38,124 bases of DNA from Acidimicrobiaceae bacterium (GTDB lineage: Bacteria > Actinomycetota > Acidimicrobiia > Acidimicrobiales > Bog-793), in contig JAODBO010000122.1 of the NCBI GenBank assembly GCA_025464005.1, positions 1-38,124 on the forward strand, read 5' to 3'. The notes beneath the pieces are model-generated. The model did no database searches. It was not told the DNA's origin and worked only from the letters and a program-made list of their open reading frames with translations. Of this stretch, positions 22,968-30,605 are shown piece after piece (within the stretch, counting starts at the first letter, position 1; every line of letters begins with the position of its first letter). Made by a program: the position numbers and the translations under genes.

Positions 22968-23702
22968 ACTGTGTCTCCCCCAAACAGGTGTAGGCGCTCA
23001 TTCGGTGGCCCTCGACCGGATCCTCCTTCGGATCTGTCTGCGTCGAGTTCCTAACGCGCCTATCGCGTGATCTATTAGATCGACTCCTCCGCCCCCTCCC
23101 TCGAAGATTCCAATCTGAACATCGCTGCCAGGATGTCGGCGGCCTACGGCCGGCCGAGGTCCAGTGATCTCGGCCGGCGGTCTGGTCTTCCCCTGCTCGC
23201 CTCAACGCCCAGATCCTGGTGCGTCCGATCGTGGCCGGCGCTGACAATCCTTGTGATCCGGACACCGGTAATACTAGGGATTTCCTATGTGGCGCTCGAT
23301 GTCCTGCGCTGACATAATAGGAGGGTATTCCTCGACGTGGATCGTGTCAAGGCCCCGGGCAGGCAAGGACCCAGGGCGGACTAGGGGGTGGCATGCGGAT
23401 ATATCTCAGCTCGGCTTCTACCCGCTTCGGTTACGGCGCCCGAAGACTGCCTCTGTCCTCGGGCGCCGTGCCATGGCCAAGATCTGCAAGTTCTCGTCGG
23501 CGGGCGTGCGCCGACGATGCCGGGAGGTTCGCCACGCTGTCGGACTTAGCCCTAGAGCGCGTCGGGCGGATTCGGCTCGAGCTCCCGTGCGCCGCGGGCC
23601 TTCTCAGTAAACTGCGGGCTATGCGAGCTCTCGAAGGTCGTACCGCTTCGAGTGTAAAGCGGTGCGTAACGACCCCGCACTCGTGCGCCGAGGAGTGGTC
23701 TC
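22968..23702. other. 735-nt divergent control region with four inverted repeats
   Basis: No convincing gene is found between the sugar operon and lacI. Inverted repeats are: GATCTATTAGATC (23069-23081, perfect, about 100 nt before the binding-protein start); CCGGCCGAG/CTCGGCCGG (23150-23158/23169-23177, 10-nt loop); ACGGCGCCCGA/TCGGGCGCCGT (23433-23443/23459-23469), whose stem continues by GAC/GTC after one mismatch; and ACCGCTT/AAGCGGT (23642-23648/23657-23663), 40 nt before the LacI start. The first and last are placed as operators; the middle two look like RNA hairpins. GACATAATAGGAGGG (23313-23327) resembles a -10 box plus ribosome site but leads only to a very short frame. Confidence 0.6.
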
Positions 23703-24821
23703 ATGGATGACAGCGATGGTGAGCCTCGATCCTCGCTTCATGCCACTTCCGATGGCTCGTCTCCAGTTGCCGTTCGTTCGCCTGCGATGAGCGACGTCGC
23801 CAAGATGGCGGGCGTCTCGCAAAAGACCGTCTCGAGGGTGCTCAACGATCATCCAAGCGTCCGTCCTACCACCCGGATGCGCGTGCTGAGCACTATCGAG
23901 GCGCTTGGCTACCGACCGAACCTCTCGGCTCGAGCCCTCGCTACGGGCCGAACGCGGATGCTCGGGCTCATTACCTTGAACACCTCACTTCACGGCCCCA
24001 CCGCAACCCTCCACGGCATCGATCGGATCGCGCGCGAGGCGGAGTACTTTCTGAGCGTCGCCAGCTTGCGAACGAACGAGCGTCACTTGGTCGGCGAGGC
24101 ATTCTCGCGCCTCGCTGAGCAACGGGTCGAAGGGATCATCGTCATCGCCGCGCTCACGCACACCCCCGGTTTCCTTTCCAACTTGCCGACCGACATGCCA
24201 GTCGTCATCGTCGGAGGCAGGTGGGACGCCGTGCCGGCCGGTGTCAGCGTCGGCGTCGATGAGTTCTCCGGCGCGCGTCGCGCCACCGAGCACTTGCTCG
24301 AGACCGGGGCGGAGACGGTGTTCCACTTGAGCGGCCCCGCCGATTGGGTCGGGGCCCGAGACCGGGCGGCGGGCTGGCGCGCTGCACTGACCGATGCCGG
24401 GCTGGAGCAACCGCCGGTGCTCACCGGCGACTGGGGTGCGAGATCGGGCTACGAGGCCGGTCAGATACTCGCGCGGATCCCCGATGCGCATGCCATCTTC
24501 GCCGCAAACGACCAGATGGCCCTCGGGCTCCTCCGGGCGCTCGCCGAAGAGGGTCGGAAGGTACCCGATGACGTGCGCGTCGCGGGCTTCGACGACATGC
24601 CGGAGTCGGCATATTTCTTCCCGCCTCTCACCACCGTGCACCAAGACTTCGACGAGGTGGGCCGCCGCAGCCTCTCGTTACTTCTCGATCAGCTCCACTC
24701 GGGCAGGCACGAGCCCACACATGTCGTCATCGAGCCGGAGCTCGTCATCCGGGAGAGCACGACCCACAGCCCAGGCCGAGGCTCGCCACTCCCGGCGACG
24801 TCCAGCACTCGACGCCCCTGA
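23703..24821 (+). CDS. LacI-family transcriptional regulator
   Basis: This 372-residue regulator has a LacI helix-turn-helix at 30-50 (SDVAKMAGVSQKTVSRVLND) and a hinge helix near 74-82 (LSARALATG). A periplasmic-binding-protein-like effector domain follows (about 86-350; HLVGEAFSRLAEQRVEGIIV, AIFAANDQMALGLLRAL, VRVAGFDDMPESAYFFPPLT). About 28 extra residues precede the HTH. ATG 23703 is kept because GAGGAG lies 8 nt upstream, while the internal ATG at residue 29 has none. It is divergent from the sugar operon and is its expected repressor, binding a sugar or oligosaccharide. It may also act at the palindrome before the GH42 gene. Confidence 0.95.
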   Translation: MDDSDGEPRSSLHATSDGSSPVAVRSPAMSDVAKMAGVSQKTVSRVLNDHPSVRPTTRMRVLSTIEALGYRPNLSARALATGRTRMLGLITLNTSLHGPTATLHGIDRIAREAEYFLSVASLRTNERHLVGEAFSRLAEQRVEGIIVIAALTHTPGFLSNLPTDMPVVIVGGRWDAVPAGVSVGVDEFSGARRATEHLLETGAETVFHLSGPADWVGARDRAAGWRAALTDAGLEQPPVLTGDWGARSGYEAGQILARIPDAHAIFAANDQMALGLLRALAEEGRKVPDDVRVAGFDDMPESAYFFPPLTTVHQDFDEVGRRSLSLLLDQLHSGRHEPTHVVIEPELVIRESTTHSPGRGSPLPATSSTRRP

Positions 24822-24879
24822 GCGGCGAGATTGAGCGCTGCACCGAGGCCTCGGTCGATCGCGCCCGTCGAGCCTTCGA

Positions 24880-25365
24880 TCAGGCCGAAGGTGTCGTCCC
24901 GTCCAGCCGGTTGACCAGCTTGTCCACCAGCAGGTCGAGCACACCATCTTGTGCGAGGAGGTGCTCCTGGATCTTCACCGCCTCGTGCAGCACGGCATCG
25001 GCGTCGTTGTAGGTGGCCTCGGAGCGCTTGTCTGCCGCAGCGGCGAGCACGTTCTGGCCGACGATGATCACCGACAGCAGCACGAGCTGCAGGAACGTCT
25101 GCGAGATCCATGAGACGAGGACGACGGGACTGTGAGAGTTGATCGCGGACGGGAGGCTCACGAGCGCTAAGGCGGCGAAGGCATATGCGCACCACATGGT
25201 GCCGACGCCGGTCGTCACCTTCAGCGCCAACCAGGTGTTGAACCGGGCAACGGCACTGTCGCGCGGGAGCTGATCGGCGGACAGGACCGGGCCGGGGGCC
25301 TCGCCAGTCAACTTCGCCTTCGTCCGGTGATGCGGCACATATCTGTAGATCGTCGTCTCGGTCAT
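24880..25365 (-). CDS. Small two-span membrane protein (DUF1003-like), unknown function
   Basis: This 161-residue protein has a charged N-terminus and two membrane helices (about 52-73, VGTMWCAYAFAALALVSLPS; and 82-103). The second helix contains SWISQTFLQLVLLSVIIVGQ and leads into QNVLAAAADKR. A soluble helical tail of about 50 residues follows (AVLHEAVKIQEHLLAQDGV). The VGTMWCAY...LVSWISQTFLQLVLLSVI...GQN pattern is common in actinobacterial proteins labelled DUF1003-like or hypothetical; function is unknown. ATG 25365 has GAGGGG 5 nt upstream. It converges on LacI and is divergent from another small membrane protein. Confidence 0.8.
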   Translation of the reverse strand: MTETTIYRYVPHHRTKAKLTGEAPGPVLSADQLPRDSAVARFNTWLALKVTTGVGTMWCAYAFAALALVSLPSAINSHSPVVLVSWISQTFLQLVLLSVIIVGQNVLAAAADKRSEATYNDADAVLHEAVKIQEHLLAQDGVLDLLVDKLVNRLDGTTPSA

Positions 25366-25457
25366 GGATCCCCTCGCTTGGTCCGAGCTGCGCTCGTCAC
25401 AGATCTTGACCGAACCGCGGCGACACGTCGACGATCGGCGCTTGTAGCCTGCTTGCG

Positions 25458-25811
25458 GTGAAGCGCTGGCTCGGCCTTGCGGTAGCGGTTGGCGTCGTGA
25501 TGCTCGTGCTCGTCGTCGGGCCGCCCAATCTCGTTGCCGGGCAGGCTCGCGCGGGGCTGCCGACTGCTGCGACATTGCCGACCCCGTCTCCCACCGCATG
25601 CCCGCAGAGCGCGACGGTGTGCAGCCCGACCGTCCCGCTCGGCGCACCCGGCGCCCTCATACTCGCGGGGCTCGCCGTCGTCGTTGGGGCGTCGGGCCTT
25701 TCCGAGATGCACGCCCGCCTGCTCCGGATGCGGCGGGTGTCGGGACGCCTCCACGAGGGGTTTCCGGCGTTCATCATGCGACCTCCGAAGGCGACCGCCG
25801 GGCTCCTGTAG
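25458..25811 (+). CDS. Small membrane protein of unknown function
   Basis: This 117-residue frame begins at a GTG without a ribosome site (possibly leaderless). The N-terminus MKRWLGLAVAVGVVMLVLVV is a signal peptide or anchor, followed by a Pro/Thr-rich outer segment with two cysteines (TPSPTACPQSATVCSPTVPL). A second membrane helix (GALILAGLAVVVGASGL) and a basic cytoplasmic tail (LRMRRVSGRLHEG) complete it. The topology is coherent, which argues that it is real; I recognise no family. It is divergent from the previous gene across 92 nt. Confidence 0.55.
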   Translation: MKRWLGLAVAVGVVMLVLVVGPPNLVAGQARAGLPTAATLPTPSPTACPQSATVCSPTVPLGAPGALILAGLAVVVGASGLSEMHARLLRMRRVSGRLHEGFPAFIMRPPKATAGLL

Positions 25812-25950
25812 ATCGGGAGCACGTCACTCGGCCTCGACGCCGACCGCTCCTGCGATCCGGCTCCGCGGCTGATCCTCTCGCCCTCAACGCACCTCCGGTC
25901 TCGCGCGGCGTCATCGAACGCGCGCCCGACCGTCACCCCAAGGAGATCGA

Positions 25951-26784
25951 ATGAAGAATTCGCGAAACAAATCCGCCGCCGCCCGTCGTCGAGCTACGGC
26001 CGCTCGGACGAAGAAGGGGCCGTCACAGTCGACGGCCGGACCCCGCCGCCTCGTTGGACCGGATGGACGCAACAGCGTTCCGTTCGGGCGCGATGCAAAA
26101 GCCAGAGCGAAACAGCGCAAGCGCTACGTCGTCGGGGGGGCCGGTGCCGCCGTTGCCGCCCTGGCCGCCGCCCTGGCCGCCGCGCTGCTCGCCGTCCTCG
26201 GCGGCACCACGAGCGCTCAGCCCCGCTCCGACACAGCGACGTCGATGGTCTCGGGACCTCCTGGGCCAGAGGGAGTTCCGATCGAAGTCGGCCAGCCGCT
26301 CGCCTCGACTTCGACCGCGGCGACCGGCAGCACCGTGGACGGCATCCAATGCAACTCGACCGAGCAGGTCGTGTATCACGTCCACACGCACCTGAGCGTC
26401 TACGTGAACGGCGTGCTTCGCCCGTTGCCGGCCGGCGTGGGCATCGTGTACCCCGTTGCCCAGCAGACGGCGGAAGGGCCGTTCTACGGGGCAACGCAGT
26501 GCTACTACTGGCTCCACGTCCACGCCCAGGACGGCGTGATCCATATCGAGTCGCCGACGCAGCGCGGCTACACCCTCGGCGACTTCTTCGACATCTGGAA
26601 CCAGCCGCTCACGGCGACCCAGGTCGGCCCGGCCAGAGGCAAGCTGACCGTGTTCGTCGACGGACGCCCCTATCGCGGCAATCCTCGTGACGTGCAGCTC
26701 GGCTCCCACGAGGACGTGCAGATCGACGTAGGCGCACCGGTCGTTACTGCGAGGAAGGTGAACTGGTCACAAACGCAGCTGTGA
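25951..26784 (+). CDS. Membrane-anchored protein with HxHxH and WLHVH motifs, unknown
   Basis: This 277-residue protein starts at an ATG 6 nt after AAGGAG. A very basic cytoplasmic N-terminus (1-59) is followed by one membrane helix (60-83) and an extracytoplasmic domain. The domain has HVHTHLSVYVNG (143-154), CYYWLHVHAQDGVIHIESP (184-202), YTLGDFFDIWNQPLTATQVG (207-226) and KLTVFVDGRPYRGNP (231-245). C134 and C184 could pair. Clustered histidines (H143, H145, H147, H189, H191, H198) look like a metal site. Similar domains occur as hypothetical proteins in several bacterial phyla; I know of no function. Copper or another metal is a guess from the histidines. Confidence 0.82.
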   Translation: MKNSRNKSAAARRRATAARTKKGPSQSTAGPRRLVGPDGRNSVPFGRDAKARAKQRKRYVVGGAGAAVAALAAALAAALLAVLGGTTSAQPRSDTATSMVSGPPGPEGVPIEVGQPLASTSTAATGSTVDGIQCNSTEQVVYHVHTHLSVYVNGVLRPLPAGVGIVYPVAQQTAEGPFYGATQCYYWLHVHAQDGVIHIESPTQRGYTLGDFFDIWNQPLTATQVGPARGKLTVFVDGRPYRGNPRDVQLGSHEDVQIDVGAPVVTARKVNWSQTQL

Positions 26785-26835
26785 GCTAGGTACGGCGCGC
26801 GCGCACTCGCCGCATCCGCGGGCAAGATTGCGGTC

Positions 26836-27174
26836 GTGAAGGACCCACGCAACCGGTTGTCGATGGGATCCACCGGCTCGATCCTGTCGATCGGCTCCAG
26901 CGGCTCGATCCTGTCGATCGGCTCGGCCGGCTCGGTGCTCAGCATCGGGTCCGCCGGGTCGTTCGGCTCGATCGGGTCCGCCGGCTCGTTGCTGTCCCTG
27001 GCGTCGATCGGATCCGCCTTCAGCATGCTCTCCGTGCTGGCCTACAGCTCCCGCTGGGGCGTGCTGTCCGCGCACTCTCGCCGTCGAGGCTCCGATCGAT
27101 CGTGCTCGGCCTGGGCCGGTGCTTCCTTGCTCAGGGAACGACCACGACGACCGGCGCGTCACGCTCGCAGATGA
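26836..27174 (+). CDS. Ser/Gly/Ile nonapeptide-repeat protein
   Basis: This 112-residue frame starts at GTG with MKDPRNRLS and then has about six 9-residue repeats of the form (I/V/L)LSIGS(S/A/T)GS: ILSIGSSGS, ILSIGSAGS, VLSIGSAGS, FGSIGSAGS, LLSLASIGS. A hydrophobic AFSMLSVLAYSS and a basic tail follow. Regular alternation of Ser, Gly and a branched residue suggests a beta-solenoid or stacked structure. I recall similar small repeat proteins as hypothetical entries in actinobacteria. No ribosome site is seen and the last 44 nt overlap the converging uspA gene. The opposite strand is also open here with its own Pro/Asp/Glu/Ile repeat, so the coding strand is not certain. Confidence 0.5.
   Translation: MKDPRNRLSMGSTGSILSIGSSGSILSIGSAGSVLSIGSAGSFGSIGSAGSLLSLASIGSAFSMLSVLAYSSRWGVLSAHSRRRGSDRSCSAWAGASLLRERPRRPARHARR
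26874..27006 (+). repeat. 27-bp-period degenerate tandem repeat
   Basis: CGGCTCGATCCTGTCGATCG-type units recur every 27 nt: 24 identical bases at 26874-26897 and 26901-26924, then three or four degenerate copies to about 27006. The period is a multiple of three and encodes the nonapeptide repeats. There are no unique spacers, so this is not a CRISPR array. Confidence 0.8.
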
Positions 27175-27649
27175 GCCGACGGCCGAGCGAGCCGATCAAG
27201 TGATGGCGGGCCTGCATGGATCTCCCGACGACGATCAGATCGGCGTGGTGAGCGACCGCGACCCGTAGGAGCTCCTTGCTGGTCTCGCCACGGGCGTGGA
27301 CGAACGTGAGCTTGACCTCGTGGGCGAGAGCGAGAGCTTCTACCTCGCTGCGCAGCTGCTCGGCCCGGTCGATCGCGACTTGGTCGATGGCGTCGTAGTC
27401 GAAAGGGGCCCCGGCGATGACGGCGGAGGCCGCGACCATGCTCGAGCCCGCGGTCGGGCTCACGAAGACGGCGACCGCCCGCCCGGAGAGCCGCCGCGCT
27501 TCACCGCACGCCCACCAGAAGGCGTCCCAGGACGTTTCGGAGCCGTCGATGCCCACGACGACCACGGTCGTGGTCGCTGGCGCGCCGGGCGACGTGATCG
27601 GACGGTCCGCCGGCTGCGAGGGGCGGTCCATCTCCGCCTCGCCGCTCAC
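27131..27649 (-). CDS. Universal stress protein (UspA family)
   Basis: This 172-residue protein has a single Usp domain after a flexible N-terminus of about 27 residues. VVVVGIDGSETSWDAFWWAC (29-48) is the first strand and loop, and LIVVGRSMQARHHLIGSLGRRLI is the C-terminal nucleotide-loop region. The usual G-x2-G-x9-GS motif is only partly kept (GRSM...IGS), so ATP binding is uncertain. GTG 27649 overlaps the MarR stop (GTGA, 27646-27649), making a two-gene unit; ATG 27631, preceded by GAGGCGGAG, is an alternative start. Usp proteins act in stress survival. Confidence 0.9.
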   Translation of the reverse strand: MSGEAEMDRPSQPADRPITSPGAPATTTVVVVGIDGSETSWDAFWWACGEARRLSGRAVAVFVSPTAGSSMVAASAVIAGAPFDYDAIDQVAIDRAEQLRSEVEALALAHEVKLTFVHARGETSKELLRVAVAHHADLIVVGRSMQARHHLIGSLGRRLICERDAPVVVVVP

Positions 27650-28152
27650 CGTTGCCCACCGGGCGAGCGCGTGGCCTTCGATCGGGTGGGGTCCCGTCGC
27701 TCTTCGTCGAGGTCGTGCAGGTGCGCGAGCGCGGCTATGGCCGCCGACAGCGTGTCGACCTCGCAGGGCGGCAACTTCTCGATGAGCCGACCGAAGGCGT
27801 CGGCGCCCGCTCGGCGCCGGGTTCGGAGGTACTCCGACCCGACGACGGTGAGCGCGACGAGAGCCACCCGCTTGTCCCTCGAGTCGGCTCGCCGCTCGAC
27901 GAGCCCGGAGCGCTCCAGCCCGCTCACGAGCACCGTCATCGACGGCTGGGTGACACCCTCGACCGCGGCGAGGTCGGTGACTCGACGAGAGCCGGTCCGC
28001 TCCAACGTCGACAGCGTCGACAGGGCCGTCAGGCTCATGTCGCGGGGCTCGCGCGAGACGAGCGTGGCAACGAGCCCGTAAAGGGCCTGGGCGATTGCCG
28101 CCGGGCTCGGCGTGCTCGGCGTGCTCGGCGTGACGGAGCGTTGCGATCTCAC
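27646..28152 (-). CDS. MarR-family transcriptional regulator
   Basis: This 168-residue winged-helix regulator has a core at about 38-110: TGSRRVTDLAAVEGVTQPSM and then VSGLERSGLVERRADSRDKR, the helix-turn-helix and wing typical of MarR proteins. N- and C-terminal helices (AAIAQALYGLVATLV; LSAAIAALAHLHDLDEE) form the dimer. GTG 28152 lies 9-12 nt from TATACT on the minus strand, so the transcript may be leaderless. Palindromic TATAG/CTATA sites overlap that box, suggesting autoregulation. It is translationally coupled to uspA and lies 90 nt downstream of the FUSC transporter gene on the same strand. Confidence 0.92.
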   Translation of the reverse strand: MRSQRSVTPSTPSTPSPAAIAQALYGLVATLVSREPRDMSLTALSTLSTLERTGSRRVTDLAAVEGVTQPSMTVLVSGLERSGLVERRADSRDKRVALVALTVVGSEYLRTRRRAGADAFGRLIEKLPPCEVDTLSAAIAALAHLHDLDEERRDPTRSKATRSPGGQR

Positions 28153-28160
28153 GGCGACAG

Positions 28161-28192
28161 TATAGCCCTACCTATATTGACCGGCCTATATA
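28161..28192 (-). promoter_or_regulatory. Putative MarR operator and -10 box
   Basis: TATAG (28161-28165) and CTATA (28172-28176) form an inverted repeat, and CCTATAT occurs twice 14 nt apart (28171-28177, 28185-28191). On the minus strand TATACT (28160-28165) is a good -10 box 7 nt before the GTG start, so a repressor bound here would block transcription. AT-rich DNA stands out strongly against the GC-rich surroundings. Confidence 0.45.
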
Positions 28193-28242
28193 AACTCGCG
28201 ACCCGCAGCCGTGCGCACGTTCCCACGGGCACGCGGTCGGCC

Positions 28243-30525
28243 CTAGTGCGCGGTATCGCGTTCGGGGAGCGCGGAAGCGGCCTCCGCGAGCGGTTCGACC
28301 CCGGCGAGCAGGTGCGACAGGTGGTAGTGAATCCATCGCCCGCAAACCGTGCCGGGAGTCAACGGTCCAAGCGGGCCCGAATTGGCGACGAGATCCGGGT
28401 AGGAGATGGCTTCCCCGGTCCGCGGCGACGGCTCGGCGGAGCTCACGGAGCTCTCGAAGATGGCGATGGCTCGACGTTCCTCGCTCGTCATGATCGGCGT
28501 CTTCGTTCGCCCGCCGCGAGGTGCGAGCTCGTCGGCAAGCTGGTCGAACGAGCGGGCGACCTCGTGGAGCTCGCCGTCGAGCACGTCGGACTCGCTCCCC
28601 TCCTCCGGCGAGGCGCGCATTGGCAACGCCGCGAGCGAGTTGGCCGTCAGCAGGAGGCGATCGGCCCCGCCGACGAGCGTGGCGAGCTGGGCCCGGTGGA
28701 CGTTTTTCGATCCCTGCTCGGCGAGGTAGCTCCTGAACGCCGCGTCGAGCCGACGGGAAGCAGCCGTCGCACTTGCCGCGGCCTGCTCCGGTCCGGCGAG
28801 ACCCTGGCGGCCGAGGAGCTGGTGGATCTCCGAGGACAGGTACTCCACGCCGGTGCGATAGGCGTCGGCCAGATCGAGTGACACGACGGGGGCGGCGCCG
28901 CGCGGCCAGAGCAGCAGGCCGACGAACAGGCTGATCGCGCAACCGATCGCGACGTCCTCGATGCGCACCAGCCCGACCCGCCAACCCGTCGGCTGGACGA
29001 TGTTGAAGAGCACCGCTAGTAGCACCGTGAACGCCGCCTGGCCCGCGAGGAACGAGATTCGGGCTGGCGCATAGCCCGCGAGCAGCACCGCGATCGGCAG
29101 CACGGCCCAGAGCGCGTCGCCGTGGCCACCGAGGCCGACGAGGATGGCAGAGCCGACGGCGAAGCCGAGCGTCGTCCCGGCGATCGACCGCAGCGCGGTC
29201 GCTCCCGTACCGAGCGCATTCGAGCGCAGCACAGCCAGCGTCCCGAGCACCACCCAGAAGCCGTGTTGGACGCCGGTGAGCCTGGCCACGAGTACGGCGA
29301 CGGTGAAGCCCAGCGTGCCGCGCAAGCTGTTGCGCAGCCACACCGAGCGCAGATCCGCGTGGGCGAGCGATTGTCGAGCGATCTCGCCGAAGTTCGAGCT
29401 CGGCGCTGCAGCCGCGCCGTACCAGCGCTCCTGCTCGGTCCGGACCGCGTCCGGCGACGCGACTCCAGACGCGACGAGTGCGGAGGACGCGACCGTCGCA
29501 GTCGCGGTCGCCACAGAGCGGGCGTGAAAGGCGCACTGGAGGGTCTCGGTGGCGACGGCGGGAGCGCCGGCGCGCCACGCCTCGACTCGTCGGGCGGTGG
29601 ACTCCGCCGCACGCTCGCGCTCGGAGGCGAGGTTCTCGATGTCAGAGGTGAGCGGATGCTCGCGCGCGTTCCGACGAGCGAGGGACGACCCGGCGCCGAC
29701 GGCGGTGTCGAGCGCGCCGGCGGAGTCGTGCAGCGCCATCGCCGACGCGGCGAGCAGCGCGCGATCCTCCGGCGCGGCATGTGCGTAGCCATCAGCCGGG
29801 AGGTCGTCATGGCTCGCGATCAGGTTCTCGAGCCAGTCCAGCTCCCGGACGAGTGCCACGATCGCCTGGTCCGCGAGCGTCGCTCCCGCGGGTCGATACG
29901 ACGTCGCGAGGTAGGCGGCACGTAGCCGTTCGAGGGCGCCTGCGCTGGCAACAGCCGCGTCACCAGTTGGCGCCGGAGCGAGATCGAGCTGGCTCTCGAG
30001 GTCACGACCGAGCGCCTCCAACGCCCGGGCCGCGAGCGATCCGAGGCCGGCTTGTGGAGGTTCGCGCCACAGCAGGAAGACCGAGAGCGTGCCGACGACG
30101 GCCGCGAGCGCCCAACCCTCGAGCCTCGGCCCGATCGCGGAGGGTCCCGCGGGGATGGTGAGCGGGAGCACGAGGATCAGCAGCGCCGCGAGCGAGCCCT
30201 TCGCCGCGTAGCCACTGAGGATCCCCGCGAACAGCACGCCCCCACCGATCACCGCCGCGGCAAGGACGGCGAGCCAGGTGGTGCGCGCGCAGAGCGTGCC
30301 GATCACGATGAAGGCCGCGCCGGTGATCGCGAGCGTGCAGTAAGCGACGAACCGCTCGCGAATCGGACCCCCGAAGTCCGCGAGCAGCAGCATCGCGAAC
30401 CCACCGAGGGATGCGAACGTCGCGGTGTTCGGGTTGGCGACGACCTGGTCCGCGAACGCGAACAACGCAGGGATGACGATCGCAGCTCGCACCGAGCGGC
30501 GTGAGACTGCGTCCCATGTCGGCAT
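28243..30525 (-). CDS. FUSC-family (YccS/aromatic acid exporter-like) membrane protein
   Basis: This 760-residue protein has the duplicated FUSC layout. An N-terminal block of about six membrane helices (about 15-165; NTATFASLGGFAMLLLADFG) is followed by a soluble helical domain of about 200 residues and a second membrane block (about 400-540). The second block contains TGVQHGFWVVLGTLAVLRSN, the FUSC_2 signature. A soluble C-terminal domain of about 200 residues completes it. Family members export aromatic acids or other small organic molecules; the substrate here is unknown. ATG 30525 was chosen; a perfect 15-bp palindrome touches it. It is divergent from an ECF sigma gene. Confidence 0.88.
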   Translation of the reverse strand: MPTWDAVSRRSVRAAIVIPALFAFADQVVANPNTATFASLGGFAMLLLADFGGPIRERFVAYCTLAITGAAFIVIGTLCARTTWLAVLAAAVIGGGVLFAGILSGYAAKGSLAALLILVLPLTIPAGPSAIGPRLEGWALAAVVGTLSVFLLWREPPQAGLGSLAARALEALGRDLESQLDLAPAPTGDAAVASAGALERLRAAYLATSYRPAGATLADQAIVALVRELDWLENLIASHDDLPADGYAHAAPEDRALLAASAMALHDSAGALDTAVGAGSSLARRNAREHPLTSDIENLASERERAAESTARRVEAWRAGAPAVATETLQCAFHARSVATATATVASSALVASGVASPDAVRTEQERWYGAAAAPSSNFGEIARQSLAHADLRSVWLRNSLRGTLGFTVAVLVARLTGVQHGFWVVLGTLAVLRSNALGTGATALRSIAGTTLGFAVGSAILVGLGGHGDALWAVLPIAVLLAGYAPARISFLAGQAAFTVLLAVLFNIVQPTGWRVGLVRIEDVAIGCAISLFVGLLLWPRGAAPVVSLDLADAYRTGVEYLSSEIHQLLGRQGLAGPEQAAASATAASRRLDAAFRSYLAEQGSKNVHRAQLATLVGGADRLLLTANSLAALPMRASPEEGSESDVLDGELHEVARSFDQLADELAPRGGRTKTPIMTSEERRAIAIFESSVSSAEPSPRTGEAISYPDLVANSGPLGPLTPGTVCGRWIHYHLSHLLAGVEPLAEAASALPERDTAH

Positions 30526-30540
30526 TGTGGACAGTCCACA
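30526..30540. promoter_or_regulatory. 15-bp perfect palindrome between FUSC and sigma-factor genes
   Basis: TGTGGACAGTCCACA is a perfect inverted repeat (7-bp arms, one central base) immediately upstream of the FUSC ATG and 65 nt upstream of the sigma-factor start. It is well placed as an operator for the divergent pair. It also covers the FUSC ribosome-binding region, so it could act on the RNA. No second copy was noticed in the window. Confidence 0.5.
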
Positions 30541-30605
30541 CCCCCCGGGACTGCGCCGCAACGTCCGGAGGAGGAGCCGACGCTCCGAGAGCTACGTTCT
30601 TCGTC

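Noticed and set aside
23287..23610. Possible small gene in the lacI gap
   Set aside because: Arg/Ser-rich composition, mixed codon bias and a strong hairpin in its middle; no ribosome site at its start.
26874..27006. CRISPR-like spaced repeats
   Set aside because: The units are contiguous with a 27-nt period and code for nonapeptides; no unique spacers or cas genes.
26670..27026. Minus-strand EPIDRIEP repeat protein
   Set aside because: It overlaps the end of the HxHxH gene and mirrors the plus-strand repeat; the plus strand was preferred but the doubt is kept as a finding.
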